A stretch of DNA of 40,432 nucleotides from Gemmatales bacterium (GTDB lineage: Bacteria > Planctomycetota > Planctomycetia > Gemmatales > HRBIN36), in assembly GCA_025055835.1 (NCBI GenBank), contig JANWWR010000155.1:1-40432 (forward strand). The letters run 5' to 3'. Below are positions 32,918 to 40,432 of this stretch, piece after piece; within the stretch, counting starts at the first letter, position 1, and every line of letters begins with the position of its first letter. Below the pieces are notes generated by a model. The model had not been told where the DNA came from and made no database searches. It was given only the letters and a program-made list of their open reading frames with translations. The translations under genes were made by a program, and so were the position numbers.

Positions 32918-32970
32918 AACCCGAAGCGTCAGCGAGGGTTCCTCATCGCGCATCACAGCGTCAGCGAGGG
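32918..32970 (+). repeat. CCCGAAGC-type element and a partial copy
   Basis: A full copy at 32918-32938 (AA then CCCGAAGCGTCAGCGAGGG) and a 14-base remnant AGCGTCAGCGAGGG at 32957-32970. Confidence 0.8.
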
Positions 32971-32992
32971 CCTACCGAACCCTTGCATCGCC

Positions 32993-33898
32993 TCACTCCA
33001 GCCAGTGCAACACGATCCCCGCGAAATAGGTAGCGCTGACGTTTCCCGGTTGTCCCGGCTGTACGGCATAGCTTCCGTCCGATTGACGGCATTTGGCGAC
33101 GAAAGCCCGACACCGCCCGACGTCCGGTTTTACTCCCAGCATGTGCAGGCACCGCATGACCCGGTAGGTGGTTTCCAGATCGGAACCCGGGGAGTCGGCT
33201 TTTCCCCAGCCGCCGTCTGGACGCTGGGCCGTCAGCAGCAGCTTCTTCGCTGCCTCCCGCGAGGCGTCATCCAGACTGCCCCCCAAACGCAGCACCGTGA
33301 CGACCGCGCTGGCAGTCTGTCGGGCCGCTCCCTCGCCGTCTCCGAAGGTGCCGTCCGACTTCCGCTCCTTCAGCACCTCGGCCAGCCACTTTTGCCGGAC
33401 CGTCTCCAGAGCCGGATCGGGCTGTTCCTTGTACCACGCCTCATAAGCCGCCGCGGCGATGCGGATGTCCTCGAAGGACTTGGCTTCGGTGGCCAAGTAG
33501 CCGGTGAACGTCTCGCGGACCTCCGCCGCTGTCAGCTTCGCCTCCGGCAGTTCCTTGCACGCCATCAAGCCCAGGGCCGTGACGCGAACCTCGGGTGGAC
33601 TTCCCGGCGTGGGACCGAAGCCGCCCCGACCGACGTGCCGACAACTCAGCAGGAACCGGGCCGTCGCCTGGGGATCGTCCGGCTTGCCGCCGAAGTAGCG
33701 GATGGCCCGCAAGGCCGAGGAGGTCGCGGCGACGGTCGCCGGGGAATCGGGCTTGTTCTCCGCTGCGTAACCGCCGTCCGCCCTCCGCAACGAGGCGAGA
33801 TACTTCAACGTGGCTGCCTTTTCCTCGGCCGTCGGTTCCTGACCGAGACCAGGCAAAGGCCCAAGCAGAATCAAAACGATCCACGTCCACCGCCGCAT
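32993..33898 (-). CDS. Secreted prenyltransferase/squalene-cyclase-like helical repeat protein
   Basis: A 301-residue protein with a signal peptide (MRRWTWIVLILLGPLPGLGQ). It then has an alpha/alpha-toroid domain with repeats of the prenyltransferase/squalene-oxidase-cyclase type: RRADGGYAAE, CRHVGRGGFGPTPG, KSDGTFGDGEG, QRPDGGWGKAD, RQSDGSYAVQPGQ. The DxxxxD catalytic motif of terpene cyclases and the zinc ligands of protein prenyltransferases are not evident, so it may be a binding rather than a catalytic toroid. GGGAG lies nine bases before this ATG; in-frame ATGs at 33922 and 34006 are less likely. A TACAAT at 33984-33989 could be its -10. It resembles the left-edge gene in fold only. Confidence 0.85.
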   Translation of the reverse strand: MRRWTWIVLILLGPLPGLGQEPTAEEKAATLKYLASLRRADGGYAAENKPDSPATVAATSSALRAIRYFGGKPDDPQATARFLLSCRHVGRGGFGPTPGSPPEVRVTALGLMACKELPEAKLTAAEVRETFTGYLATEAKSFEDIRIAAAAYEAWYKEQPDPALETVRQKWLAEVLKERKSDGTFGDGEGAARQTASAVVTVLRLGGSLDDASREAAKKLLLTAQRPDGGWGKADSPGSDLETTYRVMRCLHMLGVKPDVGRCRAFVAKCRQSDGSYAVQPGQPGNVSATYFAGIVLHWLE

Positions 33899-34104
33899 CG
33901 TTCCGTGCTCCCGAGTCCACATGGGTATCTCGCCGTTCACCTGCTTCCGCTGTGGCCGCCCGTTGGTCCTTCGGAACGCGTCTATTGTACCGGAAGGTGG
34001 AATCACGACGCCATGATTCCATGAGCAGGGAGATCGCTATTTCCGGGGGACCATCAGAACGAGAGGGAATACGCCCGGGGGGTCCGACAGGTTCGATAGG
34101 ACAA

Positions 34105-34187
34105 TGCCGAAGGTGGGACTTGAACCCACACCCCCTTGCGGGGACCGGATTTTGAGTCCGGCGCGTCTGCCATTCCGCCACTTCGGC
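34105..34187 (-). tRNA. tRNA-Leu (CAA)
   Basis: On the minus strand the acceptor arms GCCGAAG and CTTCGGC pair with discriminator A at 34105. The anticodon stem CCGGA/TCCGG encloses CTCAAAA, giving anticodon CAA (reads UUG). A long variable arm CCCCGCAAGGGG fits the class II Leu type, and the T arm GTGGG-TTCAAGT-CCCAC is canonical. CCA is not encoded. A TATAAT -10 box lies just upstream. Confidence 0.95.
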
Positions 34188-34197
34188 CTGCTGTTCG

Positions 34198-34203
34198 ATT
34201 ATA
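34198..34203 (-). promoter_or_regulatory. -10 box of tRNA-Leu
   Basis: TATAAT on the minus strand, 10 bases before the tRNA 5' end and touching the stop of the preceding enzyme gene. The transcript would carry a leader of only a few bases. Confidence 0.5.
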
Positions 34204-36678
34204 TCAGCCCGGCTCGCCGAGAAGGTAAACCTTTCCCGTGTTGCCGTCCACTTTGAGCCGCTGACCCGTGCGAATCCGATTTGCGACGTCGGGGACACCA
34301 CCCACCGCGGGCAGTCGGAACTCCCGAGCCACGATCGCCCCATGCGACAGGACGCCGCCCGACTCCATCACCAGCCCTCGAGCATGGACAAACAACGGCA
34401 CCCAGCCCGGATCCGTGGACGGACAAACAAGAATGAAATCCCGCCGATCTCCGACCGGCTCCGGCTGAGTCAACACCAAGGCGGGGCCCTCTGCGACGCC
34501 TGCCGAAAGCGGTGTGCCGTTCAGCGTTCCCGCTCCCCAGGGGACGAGAGTACGACCAATCGCTCCCAGGTCATCGCTGAACAACACCGTAGGAAGTTCG
34601 ATGCTCAGGGCGATCTGCCTGTGCCGCCGCCGCTGCCGAATCAGCGTCCTCAAGTCCTTCCCAGAGGCCAGATCATGGAGTTCATCCGGCTGCAAGAAGA
34701 AGATGCCGCCGCGCAGGCGGAAGCGTCGGTCCAGTTCCACGAGACATTGCCGCATGAGGGCGTAGCCCATGAGCAAATAGTGCTTGGAGGTTTCGCGCAA
34801 GCCTGTGTAGGTCCGGGCGAGATCGAAATCCGTCCGCAAGGCTCGGGCCTGTTCGCGTGACAAACCGGCTTTCTGAAGCAAGGTTTCCCAGGCGGTTTCC
34901 GCATCGGGCTGATGTGTCAGGGAAGGCAAAGGAACGGACCCCATCGTTTCCGGTCGTGGAAGCAGTTCTGGCTTTTCGCCCCAACGCGGCTCGGCCAATT
35001 CCATTTCGTTCGGTCCGCGATGACCGAAGTCACGCAGGAATTCCTCACGGGAAAGTTTGCCGGTCAGGAATCGGGCCAGGGCGTCCGCCACGTCCGCCTC
35101 CGGATCGGGTCGAGAACCGGCCATCGCCTCCCGCACTATCCGACCAGCCTCCTCGGGACCGACTTTGATCTTCAAGGCCTGTTCCAGATTCGCCATCGCC
35201 AGCGCGGCAAAGGCCGACGGTCGAACCGAGCGCCGAGCGAAATCCTCGAGCGTCCTGCGGTTCCAGTGCTCGAAACGCTCGATCAGTTCCTTTGCGGACA
35301 GGCGATCAAGGTCTTGTCGGCGGGCGGCTTCGACTTCGCCAAGAAACTGGGGATACACCTGCTGACGCAGCACATCGGCCCAGATACGCATCTGCCGAGT
35401 CATCTGCGAATGATTCCGCATCACTTTCCACAGGATGATCGGCAGGCGGAGCAAAAAGCGGGCGGTGATCCGACTGGCATCGGGAAGCGCCTTAGGATAG
35501 ATCGCCCGATCCGGATGCGATTTCAGGTCGTCGAAACGATGGCCGATGGGAAAGTCGCGGAAGTAAAGCTTCGGCTCCCGGCTCAGGTTCACGTAGGGCC
35601 GACCGCAGATGAGGTCAATGAATCCTTCCTCATCGAGTTCGGGGTCGGGATCGAAACCAAGGTCCCGGAACAGCAATCCATATCCGCCGCGACCGGACAT
35701 GAAGCGACGGACGACGGCCCAGGTCATCGGCGTGGGAGTCGGCAGGATTTCGGCCAGATTGTAGCGGGCCCAAACCGTACCGCGGGGATCCGTCTTGGCC
35801 TTCAGGGCGGCGATTTCCGAGCGGATCAGTTCTTCCCGCTCAAAGGCCCCTGGCGTGGTGATCGGTCGGGCCTGTAGCAGCCAGAATCGGCCCTCGGCAT
35901 AGGCCCATTCCACGTCACGGGCTTCGCCGAAGTAGGCTTCCACTTGTCGGCCCAGAGCCACGAGTTCCGCCAGTTGCGTGGAAGTCAGACACGGTTCCCG
36001 TTGTCGCTCCGGCGGCACCTCGTGCCATCCATCCGGTCCCAATTGCACTTTCTTGGTTCCGATGTGTTGTTCGACGAGTCGGCCGTCGTCGCGGCGGCAG
36101 TGAAAGCGGTCGGGGACCACCCGGCCGGACACGACGCTTTCGCCCAGGCCCCAGGATGCCTCGATCAGCATTCGTTCTCCCGTCGGGTCCAAAGGATCGC
36201 GAGTGAACAGCACCCCGGAGACCTCGGCGGGAACCATCCGTTGCACGACCACAGCGAGGGCTGTTTTCTCCTCGGCGACGTCCTGTCGCTGACGATAGGC
36301 CTCGGCACGCTGCGAATGAATCGAGTTGCGGCAGCGGACCACCGCATCGAGCAGTGCTGACTCTCCCAGGACGTTGAGCAGCGTTTCCTGCTGTCCGGCA
36401 AAGCTCGTATCCTCGCTGTCCTCGGCAAGGGCCGAGGAGCGGACAGCGACCGGACCGGCACCCAGACGCCGATAGGCTTCCACGAGAGCCTGACGCTCCG
36501 TTTCAGGGATGACCTCGCCTTCGGGGTACATGGGATTGCTGGCCTGCTGGGCAGGTAGCACGAAGCCGGGAGGCACCGGCAGACCGGCCCGGGTCATCAG
36601 TCCCAGACTCAGCCCCTTGCCGCCGACTTGCGAAAGCTGGTGCGGTTCGATGGAATCGAATGGAATGATCGGGGTCAT
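34204..36678 (-). CDS. PEP-synthase/rifampin-phosphotransferase-like enzyme
   Basis: An 824-residue protein. The N-terminal ATP-grasp domain of the PPDK/PEP-synthase type shows VGGKGLSLGLMTRAGLPVPPGF, DTSFAGQQETLLNV, VVVQRMVPAEVSGVLFTRDPLD and ASWGLGESVVSGRVVPDRF over residues about 12-300. A long middle domain follows (about 310-720). The C-terminal swivelling phosphohistidine domain has SGGVLSHGAIVARE, with His about 779. There is no C-terminal PEP/pyruvate TIM barrel. This three-part layout and length match rifampin phosphotransferases, which phosphorylate rifamycins with ATP, rather than full PEP synthases. The real substrate is unknown. Its ATG overlaps the stop of the PQQ-propeller gene by four bases. 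Confidence 0.88.
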   Translation of the reverse strand: MTPIIPFDSIEPHQLSQVGGKGLSLGLMTRAGLPVPPGFVLPAQQASNPMYPEGEVIPETERQALVEAYRRLGAGPVAVRSSALAEDSEDTSFAGQQETLLNVLGESALLDAVVRCRNSIHSQRAEAYRQRQDVAEEKTALAVVVQRMVPAEVSGVLFTRDPLDPTGERMLIEASWGLGESVVSGRVVPDRFHCRRDDGRLVEQHIGTKKVQLGPDGWHEVPPERQREPCLTSTQLAELVALGRQVEAYFGEARDVEWAYAEGRFWLLQARPITTPGAFEREELIRSEIAALKAKTDPRGTVWARYNLAEILPTPTPMTWAVVRRFMSGRGGYGLLFRDLGFDPDPELDEEGFIDLICGRPYVNLSREPKLYFRDFPIGHRFDDLKSHPDRAIYPKALPDASRITARFLLRLPIILWKVMRNHSQMTRQMRIWADVLRQQVYPQFLGEVEAARRQDLDRLSAKELIERFEHWNRRTLEDFARRSVRPSAFAALAMANLEQALKIKVGPEEAGRIVREAMAGSRPDPEADVADALARFLTGKLSREEFLRDFGHRGPNEMELAEPRWGEKPELLPRPETMGSVPLPSLTHQPDAETAWETLLQKAGLSREQARALRTDFDLARTYTGLRETSKHYLLMGYALMRQCLVELDRRFRLRGGIFFLQPDELHDLASGKDLRTLIRQRRRHRQIALSIELPTVLFSDDLGAIGRTLVPWGAGTLNGTPLSAGVAEGPALVLTQPEPVGDRRDFILVCPSTDPGWVPLFVHARGLVMESGGVLSHGAIVAREFRLPAVGGVPDVANRIRTGQRLKVDGNTGKVYLLGEPG

Positions 36679-39167
36679 GGCGGGTCGCCGATGCACAGGA
36701 CCTTTCCGCCGACGGCGACGTACAACCGGCCCTCGACGAGCACTGGGCTGGAGAAGGCATCGTCCACATCTTCGTCGCCGAGCGGTCCCAGCGTCCAAAG
36801 TTCCTGGCCGTCCGCAGCATCCAGGCAGCTCAGGACGCCTCCGACGGTCAGCACATAGACCCGCCCGGCGGACACCACGGGAGAAGCCGCGAGTGGTCCG
36901 GACATCTGCCGCTTCCACAGCAGGTTCCCCGTCGCCGCGTCCAGGCTGTAACAGAAGCCGTCCAGGCAGGGCGCAAACACGCGGCCGTCGGACGCCGCCG
37001 GAGTCGCCATAACCGAATTGCCGGTGCGGAAGGTCCATAGTTCGCGGCCGTCCCGAGGATCGAGACACCAGACGGCCCCTTGTGGCACGTCGGCATCCTG
37101 TCCGAGCTTGCCGTTGCCCAGACCGAACACGACCCGACCATCGGCCCACGCAGGAGAACCAGTCACTCGCAGTTCATGCCGCCGCTGCCACAGCAGTTGG
37201 CCGGTCTGGGCATCCAAGGCGACGGCGTACAAATCCTGATGCTTATCTCCCACCGTGGAACCGGCGAACACCCACCCCTCGACGACCAGCGGCGAGACAT
37301 CGACATGGATGCCGGGGAATCGCCAGTGCAATTTCGGCTGCGGGACTCCGCCGTTGGCAATCACTTCCTCGGCATCCACGCACAGGATTCCGTCGTCTCC
37401 CGCTCCGAAATAGACACGGGAAGCCACGACGCAAGGACTGGACTCGACGTGGCTGCTGGTCGGCATCGCCCACAGGATCAGGCTGCTGTCCCGAGCGTCG
37501 AGGCAGATCAGCCGGCAGCCCGCATCCTGGTGATACCCCTCGCCGAGGAAGATGCGACCGCCGGCAATGATCGGCGTGGCGAAGACCGGCCGCAGCGTGT
37601 CCCCGGCGGAGAACCGCCACAGGCGAGCACCACCCGGCAACGGCACGGCCGATTCCGCTTCCCCTGTGCCGATGCCGACGCAGTAAAGGTAGCCGTCTTG
37701 AATCGCCGACACCTGCCGAAGCGCCCCGATGTACAGCCGTCCGTCCACGACCGTCGGCGACGAATGCAGCATCACCCGGCCGCGCGGCTCGGAGGGATCG
37801 AACGTCCAGAGAACCTTTGGCTTGCTTGGCCCAGGGTCGTCGGCCCGCAGCGCGCCAGTTCGCTGCGGGTTTCCGCGAGCCATTGGCCAGTCCGAGCGCA
37901 CCTCGGCTCCGGTCACGGTCATGTTTCCGTCGCGGAACAGGTGCCATCCCAAAGCCGACCCAAAGCCGCTCAGGCCTAGAAGAAAGATCAGTTCTGTGCT
38001 CCGCCACGGGGCCGGTGACGCCGATTCCGCAATTGCGGAAGGAGCCGCGTCCCGATCCGCCGTCACCCAGCGGACGCCGAGATGAGCTATGCCCAGCAGG
38101 GCAGCCCCGGTAACAACGCCCATTTCGTCCAAAAACGGCGTCTCTTTTCCCCACGCCTGATAGCCTGCCCAACCCAGCCCCGCGGCCAGAAGGACGGCCA
38201 AGGCAATGAACTCGACCCGAGCCGGAGCCGTCGCCGGATAGGGTCGCCGAGACCACCGCACCAGGGAAACAACCAAACCGAGGACGGCCACCCCGACGAC
38301 GGTGAACCACAAAGCCCGTTCCCCCGACCACCAGGTTCCGGCCAGCCACGGCCGCAAAGCCCAGTGCAGAATGATCAGCGTGGATTGCGTCAACAGGACC
38401 GAGACGGCCACGCTGTACCGCTGCCACTGGTCACGTAGCAAGGTCGGAAACAGAAGCTGAAGCAAGGCCGCGATGGGCATCAGGAACGGCAAGGCGATCA
38501 CGCCCAGCATCACGCTGCCGCCCGCCGTCGGCCCGCCTGGAAGCGATCTGTGCTGGGGAACGAATCCTCGCTGGGACGGCGAGGAAGCCCCGGGTTTGCC
38601 TTGCAATTCCGGGCCGAATCCCGGTTTCACTTTGGGATCGTAAGGCGGTGGGGCTTTCTTGCCCGCCAACGCATCGCGGACAATCTGGTCCAATTCGTCC
38701 GTCGTGCCGTGGAAAGTCCGTCGCAGGTAGATTTCGCAATGGGTAAATGCCCAGCGAATGCGATCTCCGTCCGGCGTGCCGATGACCTGAAACCAGGTGC
38801 CATGAGTGAACGCCAGCAGCATGTGCTGGTTTTTCTCGAAGACGTCGAAGCAGATCAGGGGGACGTCGGCGGCGACCCGTTTGAGCAGTTCCGGGGTGTG
38901 ATTCTCCTTGTCGCCGGTGAGGTTGATGGGCAAACGCCGAGCGGGAAATTTGCCTTTATAGTCGCTCTCGACGACTACCACCATGGCCGGTCGGGACGGA
39001 TCGACGCTTTCCACCTTGGCCCGGAAGATGTACTCGCAATCGCGGATCAGGTCCTTCAGAAGGATTTTGTGCTCGATGAAACCTTCCGCCGAGGGAACCG
39101 CTCCCAGAACCATTCCCAGAATGCAGAGACCCAAGCCAACTGAGATGCGAGGTCGTCCGCGGATCAT
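36675..39167 (-). CDS. Membrane protein with PQQ-like beta-propeller
   Basis: An 830-residue protein with a signal sequence (about 1-28), an N-terminal soluble domain (about 29-190), then about six membrane helices between residues 215 and 420. From about 430 to the end it has a PQQ-repeat beta-propeller (SSPTVVDGRLYIGALR, TPIIAGGRIFLGEGY, SPLVVEGWVFAGS, ATPAASDGRVFAPC, ASPVVSAGRVYVLT, SSPVLVEGRLYVAVGG). Seven or more such repeats are seen, as in BamB-like and quinoprotein-like proteins. The propeller lacks obvious dehydrogenase catalytic residues. A sensor or scaffold role is inference. GGAGC precedes the ATG. The downstream gene starts within its stop (ATGA), and the TPR gene lies 95 bases upstream. 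Confidence 0.88.
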   Translation of the reverse strand: MIRGRPRISVGLGLCILGMVLGAVPSAEGFIEHKILLKDLIRDCEYIFRAKVESVDPSRPAMVVVVESDYKGKFPARRLPINLTGDKENHTPELLKRVAADVPLICFDVFEKNQHMLLAFTHGTWFQVIGTPDGDRIRWAFTHCEIYLRRTFHGTTDELDQIVRDALAGKKAPPPYDPKVKPGFGPELQGKPGASSPSQRGFVPQHRSLPGGPTAGGSVMLGVIALPFLMPIAALLQLLFPTLLRDQWQRYSVAVSVLLTQSTLIILHWALRPWLAGTWWSGERALWFTVVGVAVLGLVVSLVRWSRRPYPATAPARVEFIALAVLLAAGLGWAGYQAWGKETPFLDEMGVVTGAALLGIAHLGVRWVTADRDAAPSAIAESASPAPWRSTELIFLLGLSGFGSALGWHLFRDGNMTVTGAEVRSDWPMARGNPQRTGALRADDPGPSKPKVLWTFDPSEPRGRVMLHSSPTVVDGRLYIGALRQVSAIQDGYLYCVGIGTGEAESAVPLPGGARLWRFSAGDTLRPVFATPIIAGGRIFLGEGYHQDAGCRLICLDARDSSLILWAMPTSSHVESSPCVVASRVYFGAGDDGILCVDAEEVIANGGVPQPKLHWRFPGIHVDVSPLVVEGWVFAGSTVGDKHQDLYAVALDAQTGQLLWQRRHELRVTGSPAWADGRVVFGLGNGKLGQDADVPQGAVWCLDPRDGRELWTFRTGNSVMATPAASDGRVFAPCLDGFCYSLDAATGNLLWKRQMSGPLAASPVVSAGRVYVLTVGGVLSCLDAADGQELWTLGPLGDEDVDDAFSSPVLVEGRLYVAVGGKVLCIGDPP

Positions 39168-39262
39168 TGCTCGCTCCAGGTTGTCTGCATCGGGGTGTCT
39201 GTCGGATCGGGGCGAGGGGTAGCACGGCGGGGAGGGCCGATCAGTGGCCGGGCTGGGACCGG

Positions 39263-40432
39263 TCAGGGTTTGGCCTGTTCGCGTTCTTTGAGCTTTTTTT
39301 CAATTTCAACCTTGCGTCGCTGGTCCCGCTGCGATTTGCCACTGACCTTGAGTGCCTTTTGCCAAGCGGCGATGGCATCGTCCTTCTCGCCCAAGGCCCA
39401 GTGCACGTCCCCAAGGTGGTCGTAGATCTCCGCGTGCTGGCCTTCCGGATCCTGGATTGCCCGCAGCAGTTGCTCCTTGGCCTCCTTGTATTTGCCCTTC
39501 TTGTACAGCACCCAGCCGAGGCTGTCGATGTAACTTGCCCGGTTCGGGTCCTTGTCAAGCGCCTTGCGAATCAACCGCTCCGCCTCATCCAGTTCCATGT
39601 CATGGTCGGCCAGCATGTAGCCCAAATCGTTGTTGTAGCTAGGATTTTCCGGGTCTTTCTGGATCAGAATCCGCAACTGCTGGATGGCCTTTTCAGTCTG
39701 GCCGATTTCGCTGTAAACGCCGCTGAGCAGGTAGCGGATCCGTTCCTTACTCTCGTCCGTAGTCGCTTTCGTCAGGAGGGATTCATAAATCCCTACCGCC
39801 TCTTCGGATCGCCCGGCTTCCAGAAGCACCCAGGCCTTCAGGCGGAGCATCTGGACGTCGTCGGGAAAGCGTTGCAGCAACGGTTCTAGCTGTTTCAGGG
39901 CTTCGTCCGTTCGACCTTGGAGCGTCACAGCCTGGATGTTTCGGGAAATGGCGTGGACTTTGGCAACCGCAAAGGCTCCCCCATAGGGCGCTTCCAGAAT
40001 CTCTTTGGCCAGCTTCTCGACCGCCTCATAGCGTTGGTTATCAAAGAGCAGGTCGAGCAGATCAACGTACAGCCCAGTCAATTTTGTGATGGCCGAGGCA
40101 ACGTCCTCCGCCACGGCACGGCCCTCGACCCGCAACCGGGCCAGGCGACGTTCCAGGGCCGTCTTGGCCCGCTCGACGCTGAAGCGCAGCAGCCGTTCCG
40201 CCTCGTCCGCCGCCTCTACCTGCCGGGCTAGAATGGCCAGCATGTGAATTGCCGCAGAGTTGAGCGGCTTGCGTTTGTCCTTGTCCTCGCGCTGCCAGGC
40301 TTCCACTTGCTGGACGACTACCTCGACGACCCGTTTCGTTTCCTCCTTATGCTTGGCAATCTCTTGCAGGAGGCTGAGCAGGGCCTGATCACCTTCGAGG
40401 GTCAGTTCATCGGAATCGTCGCCGGAAAGCGA
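39263..40432 (-). CDS. Tetratricopeptide repeat protein, 5' end outside window
   Basis: 389 codons are visible, open to the right edge, so the start is beyond the window. The first 60 visible residues are acidic then Lys/Arg/Val-rich helical sequence (GDDSDELTLEGDQALLSLLQ). The rest is helical and resolves from about residue 150 into TPR units: AVTLQGRTDEALKQLEPLL, AWVLLEAGRSEEAVGIYESLL, SGVYSEIGQTEKAIQQLRIL, GYMLADHDMELDEAERLI, GWVLYKKGKYKEAKEQLLRA, GDVHWALGEKDDAIAAWQKA. A Lys/Glu-rich tail follows. TPR proteins mediate protein contacts, and the partner is unknown. It precedes the PQQ-propeller gene by 95 bases on the same strand and may be cotranscribed with it. Confidence 0.9.
   Translation of the reverse strand, partial: SLSGDDSDELTLEGDQALLSLLQEIAKHKEETKRVVEVVVQQVEAWQREDKDKRKPLNSAAIHMLAILARQVEAADEAERLLRFSVERAKTALERRLARLRVEGRAVAEDVASAITKLTGLYVDLLDLLFDNQRYEAVEKLAKEILEAPYGGAFAVAKVHAISRNIQAVTLQGRTDEALKQLEPLLQRFPDDVQMLRLKAWVLLEAGRSEEAVGIYESLLTKATTDESKERIRYLLSGVYSEIGQTEKAIQQLRILIQKDPENPSYNNDLGYMLADHDMELDEAERLIRKALDKDPNRASYIDSLGWVLYKKGKYKEAKEQLLRAIQDPEGQHAEIYDHLGDVHWALGEKDDAIAAWQKALKVSGKSQRDQRRKVEIEKKLKEREQAKP

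Larger units (their letters stand above)
32718..32992. other. Second repeat island
   Basis: Between the WD40 gene start and the stop of the preceding gene, nearly the whole 275 bases consist of two 27-bp palindromic elements, two full and one partial CCCGAAGC-type elements. No gene is seen. Any promoter for the WD40 run must lie among or between the repeats; I see no good one. Confidence 0.7.

Noticed and set aside
34105-34187. Integration site with a nearby mobile element
   Set aside because: The tRNA-Leu gene is intact, but I see no integrase and no duplicated tRNA 3' end within the window.
34204-36678. Full PEP synthase (ppsA)
   Set aside because: The C-terminal PEP/pyruvate-binding barrel is missing and the protein ends just after the phosphohistidine domain.

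Overview
The window looks like a piece of chromosome from a high-GC planctomycete, probably of the Gemmatales type. The signs are compositional and contextual: long antisense open frames caused by high third-position GC, a Tat-exported Gfo/Idh/MocA oxidoreductase, a membrane-anchored protein with about 20 WD40 repeats, a PQQ-propeller membrane protein, a di-heme peroxidase lipoprotein, a small secreted Cys-pair protein, and housekeeping genes scattered on both strands in short operons. No rRNA, phage, IS, transposase or CRISPR array is visible. The taxonomic guess is inference from gene content; no database comparison was possible. Layout: 1-1119 is the 3' part of a gene of unknown function entering from the left. 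1.7-4.4 kb holds an aminotransferase, ndk and hemF. 4.4-5.16 kb is a gene-free island of hairpin repeats. 5.2-9.8 kb holds a C45-family Ntn hydrolase, hflX (start corrected to a GTG behind a clear promoter and SD), a coiled-coil protein, a YbaK-domain deacylase and a small membrane protein. 9.9-12.8 kb is a minus-strand cluster: a Sua5/TsaC-YwlE fusion, rpiB and an S1 protein. 12.9-16.6 kb holds an orphan pxpB, ispH, a small secreted protein and a Gfo/Idh/MocA protein, the last two diverging from back-to-back promoters. 16.7-19.8 kb is a ygiQ-rluA pair. 19.8-21.9 kb holds a two-gene polysaccharide-type ABC exporter and a small zinc-ribbon-like protein. 22-25.3 kb holds an 8Fe-8S ferredoxin, a di-heme cytochrome c peroxidase-like lipoprotein and a secreted VWA protein. 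25.5-26.6 kb is a membrane protein with a repeat-derived tail. 26.6-32.7 kb is a five-gene minus-strand run: WD40 protein, nadK, acylphosphatase, ABC-2 permease, dapF. 32.7-33.0 kb is a second repeat island. 33-40.4 kb holds a secreted prenyltransferase-like helical-repeat protein, tRNA-Leu(CAA), a rifampin-phosphotransferase/PEP-synthase-like enzyme coupled by ATGA overlap to a PQQ-propeller membrane protein, and a TPR protein leaving the right edge. The most unusual signal is a family of 27-bp palindromic elements. They share an outer frame (GGCGAGCGG ... CCGG) and a GTCA/GTTA/GTGA centre, while the inner 5-bp stem differs between copies with the two arms changing together. Copies lie between genes, inside an operon spacer, and inside two reading frames: as a linker insertion in ygiQ, and at the start of an 18-bp tandem repeat encoding the tail of the membrane protein at 25.5-26.6 kb. 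A second repeat, CCCGAAGCGTCAGCGAGGG, shares the core GCGTCAGC and occurs in the same islands. No mobilising enzyme is present in the window.
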